64,000 nucleotides of DNA from an uncultured Bacteroidales bacterium. Lineage in GTDB: Bacteria > Bacteroidota > Bacteroidia > Bacteroidales > CAIXZF01. Positions within the stretch are counted from its first letter, which is position 1. Each line of letters begins with the position of its first letter. This document shows positions 15,883 through 23,324 of the stretch, in pieces. The translations under genes and the position numbers were made by a program. The notes beneath the pieces are model-generated. The model was given only the letters and a program-made list of their open reading frames with translations, did not search any database and was not told the origin of the DNA. The stretch is taken from positions 310,001-374,000 of the forward strand of contig CAIXZF010000035.1 of assembly GCA_903923925.1 (NCBI GenBank). The letters are read 5' to 3'.

Positions 15883-16610
15883 TATTTTTTATTAGCATTC
15901 TCAATTTCGCGTCTGTACATTTGAATCGAGTTTTCAAGCCCCCAGTAAAGTGCATCACTTATCAAGGCATGACCTATCGACACTTCAAGTAAGCCAACAG
16001 TGTTCTCGACAAAATATTTCAAATTTATAAGACTTAAATCATGTCCTGAATTTAGTCCAAGCCCAACTCTAAATGCAACTTCTGATGCTCTTCTGAAGGG
16101 TTCGACAGCTTTGGCTTTGTTCGTTGGGTATTGTGTTGCATATGGCTCAGTGTACAATTCAACCCTGTCGGTACCTGTTTTAGCAGCATTCTCAATTATA
16201 GTATCAGCAGTTTCAACAAAAATTGAAGTACGAATATTATTCTTATGAAACTCTGAAATAATATCTTTCAGAAAATTTTCAAATTTAATTGTATCCCAGC
16301 CGGCATTGGAAGTAATGGCATCAGGTGGGTCTGGAACAAGAGTTACTTGTTCTGGTTTTGACTTAATAACCAGATCAACAAAATGTTGGGATGGATAACC
16401 TTCGATATTAAATTCAGTATGCACCACTGGCCTCAGGTCAAAAACATCTTTATACCGAATATGGCGCTCATCAGGTCGGGGGTGAACTGTAATTCCTTGT
16501 GCTCCAAATTGTTGGCAGTCGATCGCAACTTTTACCAGGTCAGGAACGTTACCTCCTCTTGCATTGCGCAAAGTTGCAATTTTATTGATGTTTACGCTCA
16601 AATTTGTCAT
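15882..16610 (-). CDS. pdxJ: Pyridoxine 5'-phosphate synthase
   Basis: Condenses 1-deoxyxylulose-5-phosphate with 3-amino-2-oxopropyl phosphate to make pyridoxine phosphate, in the DXP-dependent vitamin B6 route. The TIM-barrel signature is plain: [72 protein letters not shown] and [13 protein letters not shown] at the C-terminus. 242 residues, normal. It has a well-formed promoter upstream and is followed by the hydrolase with a one-base overlap. Confidence 0.97.
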   Translation of the reverse strand: MTNLSVNINKIATLRNARGGNVPDLVKVAIDCQQFGAQGITVHPRPDERHIRYKDVFDLRPVVHTEFNIEGYPSQHFVDLVIKSKPEQVTLVPDPPDAITSNAGWDTIKFENFLKDIISEFHKNNIRTSIFVETADTIIENAAKTGTDRVELYTEPYATQYPTNKAKAVEPFRRASEVAFRVGLGLNSGHDLSLINLKYFVENTVGLLEVSIGHALISDALYWGLENSIQMYRREIENANKK

Positions 16611-16627
16611 GAATGTTTATTTAACTG

Positions 16628-16658
16628 CAAAGCTAAGGAAAGTGATGGTTTCCATCAA
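16628..16658 (-). promoter_or_regulatory. Promoter for pdxJ (TTG, 20 nt, TAGCTTTG)
   Basis: On the minus strand TTG (16658-16656), exactly 20 bases, then TAGCTTTG (16635-16628), 18 bases before the pdxJ ATG. It matches the Bacteroidota -33/-7 consensus very well. Confidence 0.6.
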
Positions 16659-16766
16659 TCTAGAATAATCTAATTTAAAATGTCCTGAGAAACCAACATT
16701 GTGTTTCGGTATAATGTTTGTACTATTGTGCAGGCAACTTGCGTTATTGGTAAAGGTCTTAGAAAT

Positions 16767-17429
16767 ATGACAGCAAAAGAACTGATTAGCAATAAAATTC
16801 CCCCGGTAATGACCTCTGATTCAGGATTAGAGGCTCTTGCAGTTATGGATGAATATAGAATTTCTCATTTGCCGATTGTTAATAATGAAGAATTCCTTGG
16901 TATGATTTCAGAAGAAGATATTTTTAATCATAATCATTTTGAAGAATCAATAGGGAATCATAGGTTAAGTTTGAAACGACCATTCGTTACTGAAAATCAA
17001 CATATTTACGACGTTATTAAAGTTATTGCTGAAGAGAAACTTAGTCTTGTGCCGGTATTAGATAATAATAATAATTATCTCGGAATAATCACTCGTCAGG
17101 CACTTGTTGATTGTTTTGCCGAGTTTGCTGCTGTCCAGAATCCTGGAGGTGTATTAGTACTTGACCTTAATGAAAAAGATTATTCCCTTAGTGAAATCGC
17201 ACAAATTGTAGAATCAAATGATGCCAGAATTTTAAGCATCTACATACGGTCTTATCAGGATTCCACAAGATTAGAGATTACTTTGAAAATAAATAAAATG
17301 GATATTTCAGCTATCCTTACAACGTTTAATCGTTATGATTATACTATTAAGGCTTCTTTTTCAGCCATCGAGTATGACGATTACCTTAAAGACCGCTTTG
17401 ATTCCTTAATGGCTTATCTGAATATCTGA
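16767..17429 (+). CDS. CBS-domain pair protein with C-terminal ACT-like region
   Basis: A 220-residue cytosolic protein. Two CBS motifs (~1-115) bind adenine nucleotides in known members: MTAKELISNKIPPVMTSDSG ... HLPIVNNEEFLGMISEEDI, then VTENQHIYDVIKVIAEEKL ... VPVLDNNNNYLGIITRQAL. The last ~75 residues (GGVLVLDLNEKDYSLSEIAQ ... ARILSIYIRS) have the look of an ACT-like regulatory domain. The target is unknown. The ATG at 16767 starts directly with the CBS motif; an in-frame ATG at 16701 would add 22 residues that look non-coding. It leads a ten-gene co-directional unit that reaches the terminator at 27155. Confidence 0.85.
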   Translation: MTAKELISNKIPPVMTSDSGLEALAVMDEYRISHLPIVNNEEFLGMISEEDIFNHNHFEESIGNHRLSLKRPFVTENQHIYDVIKVIAEEKLSLVPVLDNNNNYLGIITRQALVDCFAEFAAVQNPGGVLVLDLNEKDYSLSEIAQIVESNDARILSIYIRSYQDSTRLEITLKINKMDISAILTTFNRYDYTIKASFSAIEYDDYLKDRFDSLMAYLNI

Positions 17430-17432
17430 TTT

Positions 17433-18887
17433 ATGACCAAGTTGAGGAGGTTATTTATCATAATATGCATTTTAGCATCCGCAATTAAAGGTTTTCCGGA
17501 AGTTTGTTTTTGCGATTCAAATTACTCTAATAAAGTTTTGATAATTAAACAAATAGTTTTTAGTGGGAATCTAGTTACTAAGGAAAGTATTCTTTTGCGC
17601 GAATTACAGTTCCTGGTTGGGGATACAATTAGTGAACAGGATCTCAATTCTGCTATCTCTGTTAGTCGTGATAACCTGACCAATACTTCGCTTTTTAACT
17701 TTGTTACAATCCAAACAGAAGCTCTACCTGATTTAGGTTCTAAAAAACCTGATCAAACTTATTATGAAGTAAGAATAAAGATTAATTTGATTGAAAGGTG
17801 GTATACCTGGCCATTTCCTGTATTCCTTATTAAAGAGAGAAATTTTAATTCCTGGGCAAAAAGCAGGTCGATTAATGATATTACCTATGGTTTTTTTCTA
17901 CAGCAAAATAATTTCAGAGGCAGAAAAGAGAGGCTGCTCCTTACTCTTTTATATGGATATGACCAGAAAGCCGGACTGACATACGAAAAACCATATATAA
18001 ACAGAAAGCAAACAATTGGTTTTGTTTGTTCTGCCTTTTTTACCAGAAATCATTCCGCTTCTTATGCCAGTTATCAGAATAAAGTTCAAAGTGCAAGGTT
18101 TATTGATGATTTTATTCTGAACAACGTTGAATTACTTACAAGGTTAACTTACAGGAAGGACTTTCATGTATATCATTCACTTTCTGTGAAATACACAAGA
18201 CTGAATTTTTCAGATACACTTTTAAAACTAAACTCTGATTTTAATTTTGAAAAAATGAAACACCCTGATTTCTGGGGTTTTACATACAGGCTTAAAGTAG
18301 ATTTTCGTGACAATCAACCCTACCCTTTAAAAGGTTGGTTTTTTGATACTGAGTTTATTAAAACGGGAATTGATTTAACAGGAGGACAGAAGCCTGACCT
18401 CTTAAATGTTAAAAGTTCCTTGCGAAAGTATGTTGAGTTTACACCTCGATTCCATTACGCTGCAGGAATTAATTCGAAGTATTCATTTGGCCAATATGTT
18501 CCTTATTATTATCAGAAGGCACTGGGGTATGAAAATGATTTCGTCAGGGGATATGAGTATTATGTTATTGATGGTCAGGATTATATGCTTGTAAAAAATA
18601 ATTTCAAGTGGACTATTCTGCCGACAGTAGAAAAAAACATTCCTTTTATCAAAACAGAAAAGTTCAGTAGAATTCACTATACAATTTACATGAATGTTTT
18701 TGGCGATTTTGCCTATGTTAATGACAATACACTTAATAATGCCAATTTACTGGCAAATCGTTGGATTTCAGGATTAGGAGTAGGATTTGATTTTGTGACC
18801 TATTATGATAAAGTATTCAGGATTGAATTCTCCAGAAACAACAAGGGTGAAACTGGCTTCTTCCTGAATTTTGTTTCTCCTATTTAA
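17433..18887 (+). CDS. Small Omp85-family outer-membrane protein (POTRA plus barrel)
   Basis: 484 residues. After an N-terminal hydrophobic signal comes one POTRA-like module (LIIKQIVFSGNLVTKESILL ... GDTISEQDLNSAISVSRDNL ... LFNFVTIQ), then a beta-barrel region rich in aromatic strands and ending FFLNFVSPI. Omp85 proteins insert or move proteins or lipids at the outer membrane. This one has fewer POTRA modules than the bamA found 6 kb downstream in the same unit, and its cargo is unknown. It begins 3 bases after the CBS-protein stop. Confidence 0.8.
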   Translation: MTKLRRLFIIICILASAIKGFPEVCFCDSNYSNKVLIIKQIVFSGNLVTKESILLRELQFLVGDTISEQDLNSAISVSRDNLTNTSLFNFVTIQTEALPDLGSKKPDQTYYEVRIKINLIERWYTWPFPVFLIKERNFNSWAKSRSINDITYGFFLQQNNFRGRKERLLLTLLYGYDQKAGLTYEKPYINRKQTIGFVCSAFFTRNHSASYASYQNKVQSARFIDDFILNNVELLTRLTYRKDFHVYHSLSVKYTRLNFSDTLLKLNSDFNFEKMKHPDFWGFTYRLKVDFRDNQPYPLKGWFFDTEFIKTGIDLTGGQKPDLLNVKSSLRKYVEFTPRFHYAAGINSKYSFGQYVPYYYQKALGYENDFVRGYEYYVIDGQDYMLVKNNFKWTILPTVEKNIPFIKTEKFSRIHYTIYMNVFGDFAYVNDNTLNNANLLANRWISGLGVGFDFVTYYDKVFRIEFSRNNKGETGFFLNFVSPI

Positions 18888-18924
18888 GAATGATGTATTT
18901 TTGCTATTGTTCAAAAGCAATAAA

Positions 18925-19803
18925 ATGAATTTCGCTATTTACGGTAAAACATTATCTCCGGAATATTTGCTATACGTTCAGCATATTGTGGATAAGTTAC
19001 AAGATTCAGGATGTGGAATTAGTGTATACGAACCTTTTTATGAAGTTCTTGAAAGCCAGATTTCTTTTCTTCAACCACCACCTTTTTTTAATGATAGTAA
19101 GGGATTATTTCCAGACACTGATTTATTATTGTCGATAGGAGGTGATGGTACTCTATTGGGTACAATTCTGCTCGTTAAAGATTCAGGGATTCCTGTTTTG
19201 GGTGTTAATATGGGAAAGTTAGGTTTTCTTTCTTCTGTATCGAAAGAAGAAGTTTTAAATGGTATTGATGAAATCCTTTCTGGCAGGTATAAACTGGATC
19301 AACGAAGCTTGCTAAAAGTGGATACGATAAATAATCCTTTTGGCGATTTGAATATCGCACTTAATGACCTTATGATCTTTAAACGGGCTCCAACCTCTAT
19401 GATAACAGTTCAGACATGGGTAAACGATGAATATCTAAATTCCTATTGGGGAGATGGTTTGATCATTAGTACACCCACCGGTTCAACTGGTTATTCAATG
19501 AGTTGTGGTGGTCCTATTATTCTCCCTGGAAGTGATAATTTTGTCATTACTCCGATAGCTACTCATAATCTCACTGTAAGGCCAATGGTTATACCCGACG
19601 GGAGTATTATCCGTATTAAAGTTGAAGGTAGAGATACACGGTTCATTGTTGGTTTGGATTCCCGATCCTGTGAGTTTGATTTTGAAACTGAATTCATAGT
19701 TCGTCGTGCTGAGTTTAAAATCAAATTGTTACAAATGGAGAATCAGAATTTTTTTAAAACAATCAGAGCAAAACTAAACTGGGGACTAGACGCTCGTAAT
19801 TAG
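18925..19803 (+). CDS. nadK: NAD kinase
   Basis: Phosphorylates NAD to NADP with ATP in the cytosol. The GGDGT motif (LSIGGDGTLLGTI, ~residue 75), GVNMGKLGFLSS, the ND motif in ALNDLMIFKRAP, the NAD site TPTGSTGYSMSCGGPII and the C-terminal LTVRPMV box are all intact. 292 residues from the ATG at 18925, which begins MNFAIYGKT, a standard first strand; a start at 18871 would overlap the Omp85 gene and add a hydrophobic stretch. Its place between an Omp85 gene and PorG-like genes is a frequent Bacteroidota arrangement as far as I recall. Confidence 0.96.
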   Translation: MNFAIYGKTLSPEYLLYVQHIVDKLQDSGCGISVYEPFYEVLESQISFLQPPPFFNDSKGLFPDTDLLLSIGGDGTLLGTILLVKDSGIPVLGVNMGKLGFLSSVSKEEVLNGIDEILSGRYKLDQRSLLKVDTINNPFGDLNIALNDLMIFKRAPTSMITVQTWVNDEYLNSYWGDGLIISTPTGSTGYSMSCGGPIILPGSDNFVITPIATHNLTVRPMVIPDGSIIRIKVEGRDTRFIVGLDSRSCEFDFETEFIVRRAEFKIKLLQMENQNFFKTIRAKLNWGLDARN

Positions 19804-19852
19804 CTGCACTTCACTTGTTTTGTATTATAGAAAGCCATACTTTTACTCTCAA

Positions 19853-20782
19853 ATGAAAGCTGCAAAAGCCTTACTACTATTGATCTGCATATTGCTGATC
19901 TCAACAGAGGTTTCCTCCCAGATCCGATCCAAATATCTCCGTCGGTATCGTACGCGCGAGCTTTCGTTTTGTATTGGTGCTACAAATTTTATTGGTGAGC
20001 TTGGTGGAGCAAACAGATTAGGTTCAGAAACCTTCAGTCTGAGAGATTTTGACTTTCCGGCAGTCCGCCCAACTCTTGGAGGAGGTGCAAGTTATCAGAT
20101 ATTAAACTGGGCCAGTTTAAAAACAAACCTAGTTGTTGGCTATATGCGGGGAAGAGATAAATGGACGAATTATGAATCAAGAGAGAAAAGGAATATTGAT
20201 TTCAGAACTATTCTTGTTGAGGTTTCTGAGCAATTCGAAGTTTATCTCACTAAATCAAAGCAATCCAGAACTTTTTATAACCTGAGAAGTGCAAGAAAAG
20301 GATTTAACTTTTATAATTTCCCGTTTACAACATATCTGTTTGGTGGTGTAGGTCTTTTTTATTTTAATCCACAGGGAAGAGATAAAGATGGGCAATGGCA
20401 ATATGTTCTTCCATTTCATACAGAAGGACAAGGATTAGTACCAACCCGCAAAAGCATTAAACAAATACAAATATGTATTCCTCTTGGTATTGGATTTAAA
20501 TATCCTATTGGAGGTGGATATTCTGTTGGTATGGAATATGGATTAAGGAAAACGTTTACTGATTACATCGACGATGTAAGTATGACTTATTTCGACTATA
20601 AATATTTAAAACAGAATTATGGTGAAGAGGCTGTTAGCCTTGCTAATCCCACAGATTTAATATATCTTGTACCTGGTGAACAACGCGGGGATCCCAGAGA
20701 TAAAGACGCTTATATGTTTGCTTTAATAACTATCTATAAAGATATCTCTAAGATTAGTCGCATCAGGAATTTCCGGTTCTGA
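19853..20782 (+). CDS. PorG-like outer-membrane protein (DUF6089), copy 1
   Basis: 309 residues with a signal peptide (MKAAKALLLLICILLISTEV, ending near SSQ). The mature protein is a small outer-membrane barrel of the DUF6089 family. Shared marks: FCIGATNFIGELGG at the start, TYLFGGVGLFYFNPQGRDKDGQW, TEGQGL, FTDYIDDVSMTY and RGDPRDKDAYMF. In Porphyromonas gingivalis the PorG member is a T9SS outer-membrane component that contacts the PorK/PorN ring and lies next to uppS and bamA, the same neighbourhood as here. It is the first of three tandem paralogues. An in-frame ATG at 19820 would add 11 residues before the signal. Confidence 0.82.
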   Translation: MKAAKALLLLICILLISTEVSSQIRSKYLRRYRTRELSFCIGATNFIGELGGANRLGSETFSLRDFDFPAVRPTLGGGASYQILNWASLKTNLVVGYMRGRDKWTNYESREKRNIDFRTILVEVSEQFEVYLTKSKQSRTFYNLRSARKGFNFYNFPFTTYLFGGVGLFYFNPQGRDKDGQWQYVLPFHTEGQGLVPTRKSIKQIQICIPLGIGFKYPIGGGYSVGMEYGLRKTFTDYIDDVSMTYFDYKYLKQNYGEEAVSLANPTDLIYLVPGEQRGDPRDKDAYMFALITIYKDISKISRIRNFRF

Positions 20783-20794
20783 TCTTTTTATAAA

Positions 20795-21646
20795 ATGAAG
20801 AAAATCATCCATATCATCCTTCTTGTTCTCTGTGCTTCAGGTATTTCTGTAGCACAGCGTCCTTTTGAAATGGGCGTTATGGCAGGTGGCACCTTGTACC
20901 ATGGAGATATTGCCAGATTCTATCAGTCTGGAATTCGTCCAGGTATTGGTATTACTGCAAATTATAGTTTTCAGCTTCCTGTGGCTGTTCGGGCAAACCT
21001 TATTTACGGGAATGTTGCAGCAAAGGATAAATTAAATCCTTCAAGCAAATTGAATTTCAAATCTCCGATTTATGAATATTCTGTTCAATTCGAATATTTA
21101 ATAACAAGACTCAAATCGAGAACTAGAAACTATAGCGTAAAATCGAACAGAAGAGGATCAAGGTTCGACAATTTTCCTGCTATTACTTACGTTTTTGTTG
21201 GAATTGGGCAATTCGCCTTTAATCCTAAAGGAAAATATACTGACGGATCCTGGTATGAATTGCAGCCATTATCAACTGAGGGACAAGGCTTGATTTCTAC
21301 AAGAGAACAGTATAAAAAAATGTCTTTAATAATTCCATATGGAGCAGGTATCAGATTTCTGGTAGAAAAAGGATTTTATTTAGGATTTGAAGTTGGAATC
21401 CGGAAAACATATACAGATTATCTGGACGATGTAAGCCTTACCTATGTTAATACATCATTAATAAGAACGAATAATGGTGATATTGCAGCATATTTTGCAG
21501 ATCCAGCAGAAAATCCTGATCTGACTGCAAAGTATCCTGCTGTTTCAAGAGGGAATCCAAAATACAAGGATGCTTATATGTTTACCTTCGTATCTTTGTC
21601 GTACGATTTTCCCAAACAAAAACGAACTACAAAATTTAAGTTATAG
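20795..21646 (+). CDS. PorG-like outer-membrane protein (DUF6089), copy 2
   Basis: 283 residues; signal peptide MKKIIHIILLVLCASGISVA followed by QRPFEMGVMAGGTLYHGDI. The family marks repeat: TYVFVGIGQFAFNPKGKYTD, LSTEGQGLISTREQYKK, TYTDYLDDVSLTY, RGNPKYKDAYMF. It is closer to copy 1 at its C-terminal half than at the N-terminus, which suggests an old duplication and not a recent one. 12 bases separate it from copy 1, and its TAG stop overlaps the GTG start of copy 3 by one base. Confidence 0.82.
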   Translation: MKKIIHIILLVLCASGISVAQRPFEMGVMAGGTLYHGDIARFYQSGIRPGIGITANYSFQLPVAVRANLIYGNVAAKDKLNPSSKLNFKSPIYEYSVQFEYLITRLKSRTRNYSVKSNRRGSRFDNFPAITYVFVGIGQFAFNPKGKYTDGSWYELQPLSTEGQGLISTREQYKKMSLIIPYGAGIRFLVEKGFYLGFEVGIRKTYTDYLDDVSLTYVNTSLIRTNNGDIAAYFADPAENPDLTAKYPAVSRGNPKYKDAYMFTFVSLSYDFPKQKRTTKFKL

Positions 21647-22524
21647 TGAAGAGTCCTCTTTTTAAAGAAATAGTTTTAATAACTTCGTTCGTTTTCGTTG
21701 TAATATCTTTTTCATATTCACAGCGGTCCGAGATAGGTGTTTTTGGTGGAGGTTCATACTACCTGGGTGATCTTAATCCCGGGAAACATTTTGGCAATAC
21801 CAGTCCGGCAATTGGCCTTGTTTACAGATATAATGCTACATCTCGCTGGGTTTTAAAAGCAAATGCTATATTTGGTTCATTAATTGGAGATGATGCGAGT
21901 TCTGTGGGAGCTGATAAACAAAGAAATTTATCGTTTAAATCAAATATTTTTGATGTAAGCGGTCAAATTGAGCTTAATTTTTTTCCGTATTTTACAGGGA
22001 GCAAGAAAAATAAATTTACCCCTTATATCTTTACCGGGATAAGTGTATTTAACTTTAAACCTAAGGCAGAATACAATGGTGAATGGTATGATTTACGACC
22101 ATTAGGCACTGAAGGCCAGGGAACAAAGACTTATTCTTCGCGGAAAACTTACGGTTTAACTCAATTGGCTATCCCTTTTGGGATAGGAATTAAACTAAGT
22201 CTGAATAAAATTATTTGTATAGGAGCAGAATGGAGTATGCGAAAAACTTTTACTGATTATATTGATGATGTGAGCACAACCTATGTTGATCCAGTTAAAC
22301 TTTCAACTGAAAAAGGATTGGTTGCAGCATCATTATCAAATCGTTCAATTGATATACCCGGGTCAGCACCTTTAATTACGGGAATGCAGCGTGGTGACCC
22401 TAAAACTAAGGATTGGTATTCATTTGCCATGATAACTTTTACAGCAAAAATTTATACAAAAAAGAACAAAGGTTGTCATGATTATCAGAAACATTCCAAC
22501 TACGACGAATTCCTTTTGAATTGA
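21646..22524 (+). CDS. PorG-like outer-membrane protein (DUF6089), copy 3
   Basis: 292 residues starting at a GTG that overlaps the stop of copy 2 (TAGTG), implying coupled translation. A signal-like segment precedes SYSQRSEIGVFGGGSYYLGD. Family marks: YIFTGISVFNFKPKAEYNG, GTEGQGTKTYSSRKTYG, FTDYIDDVSTTY, RGDPKTKDWYSF. It has a Lys-rich, poorly conserved tail after TFTAKIYTKKNKG, unlike copies 1 and 2, which end right after the last barrel strand. Confidence 0.8.
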   Translation: MKSPLFKEIVLITSFVFVVISFSYSQRSEIGVFGGGSYYLGDLNPGKHFGNTSPAIGLVYRYNATSRWVLKANAIFGSLIGDDASSVGADKQRNLSFKSNIFDVSGQIELNFFPYFTGSKKNKFTPYIFTGISVFNFKPKAEYNGEWYDLRPLGTEGQGTKTYSSRKTYGLTQLAIPFGIGIKLSLNKIICIGAEWSMRKTFTDYIDDVSTTYVDPVKLSTEKGLVAASLSNRSIDIPGSAPLITGMQRGDPKTKDWYSFAMITFTAKIYTKKNKGCHDYQKHSNYDEFLLN

Positions 22525-22547
22525 TTCCCTGAAATCTATTAATTTTG
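22515..22547 (+). promoter_or_regulatory. Internal promoter for uppS (TTTG, 21 nt, TAATTTTG)
   Basis: TTTG at 22515-22518 and TAATTTTG at 22540-22547 with 21 bases between; a second TTG at 22521 gives 16-base spacing. The element overlaps the last codons of the third PorG-like gene and lies 26 bases before the uppS ATG, so uppS-bamA-skp can probably be transcribed separately from the genes upstream. Confidence 0.5.
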
Positions 22548-22573
22548 CGACCTCAAAAACCGAAGGTCTGAGC

Positions 22574-23317
22574 ATGAGCTTTAAAGAAAAAATTGACAGC
22601 AAACGTTTACCTAAGCATATCGCCATAATAATGGACGGTAATGGTCGATGGGCTAAACAAAGAGGTGAGTTCAGAGTATTTGGACACGAAAATGGTGTAT
22701 CCTCTGTTCGTGAAGTAAGTGAGGCTTGTACCGAACTCGGTATACAATATCTCACACTTTATGCGTTTTCTACAGAAAATTGGAACAGACCCAAATATGA
22801 AGTTACAGCACTTATGGAGCTTTTGGTGAAAACAATTCATTCTGAATTGAAAACGCTTAATGAAAATAAAATTAAGCTTCTTGCTATTGGAGACATTGAG
22901 AGTCTTGAAGAAAATTGCAAGAATGAACTTCGGGAAGCTATTCAGATTACAGCAGGGAATACTGGTTTGAATCTGGTTCTAGCTTTAAGCTACAGTTCCA
23001 GATGGGAAATTACAAATGCTGCTAAATGTTTGGCTCTTGAAATTAAATCAGGGAAAATAGATCCGGAGCAAATCTCTCAGGAGGTTTTCGAAAAATTTTT
23101 GAATACTTCTGAAATGCCGGATCCAGAATTACTTATAAGAACAAGTGGGGAATACCGCATCAGCAATTTCCTTCTTTGGCAAATTGCATATGCTGAATTA
23201 TATTTTACGCCTAAACTATGGCCCGATTTTCGTAAGGAAGATCTTTATGAGGCTATCGTCGATTTCCAAAACAGGGAACGCAGATTTGGCATGACCAGTG
23301 AACAACTTAACCCTTAA
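22574..23317 (+). CDS. uppS: Isoprenyl transferase (undecaprenyl diphosphate synthase)
   Basis: A cytosolic, membrane-associated cis-prenyltransferase that makes the C55 carrier for peptidoglycan and O-antigen. Diagnostic strings: LPKHIAIIMDGNGRWAKQRG with the catalytic Asp, FRVFGHENG, LTLYAFSTENWNRP, and the C-terminal PDPELLIRTSGEYRISNFLL followed by QIAYAELYFTPKLWPDF. 247 residues, normal. It is followed by bamA after 7 bases, as in many Bacteroidota. Confidence 0.97.
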   Translation: MSFKEKIDSKRLPKHIAIIMDGNGRWAKQRGEFRVFGHENGVSSVREVSEACTELGIQYLTLYAFSTENWNRPKYEVTALMELLVKTIHSELKTLNENKIKLLAIGDIESLEENCKNELREAIQITAGNTGLNLVLALSYSSRWEITNAAKCLALEIKSGKIDPEQISQEVFEKFLNTSEMPDPELLIRTSGEYRISNFLLWQIAYAELYFTPKLWPDFRKEDLYEAIVDFQNRERRFGMTSEQLNP

Positions 23318-23324
23318 TGAACCG

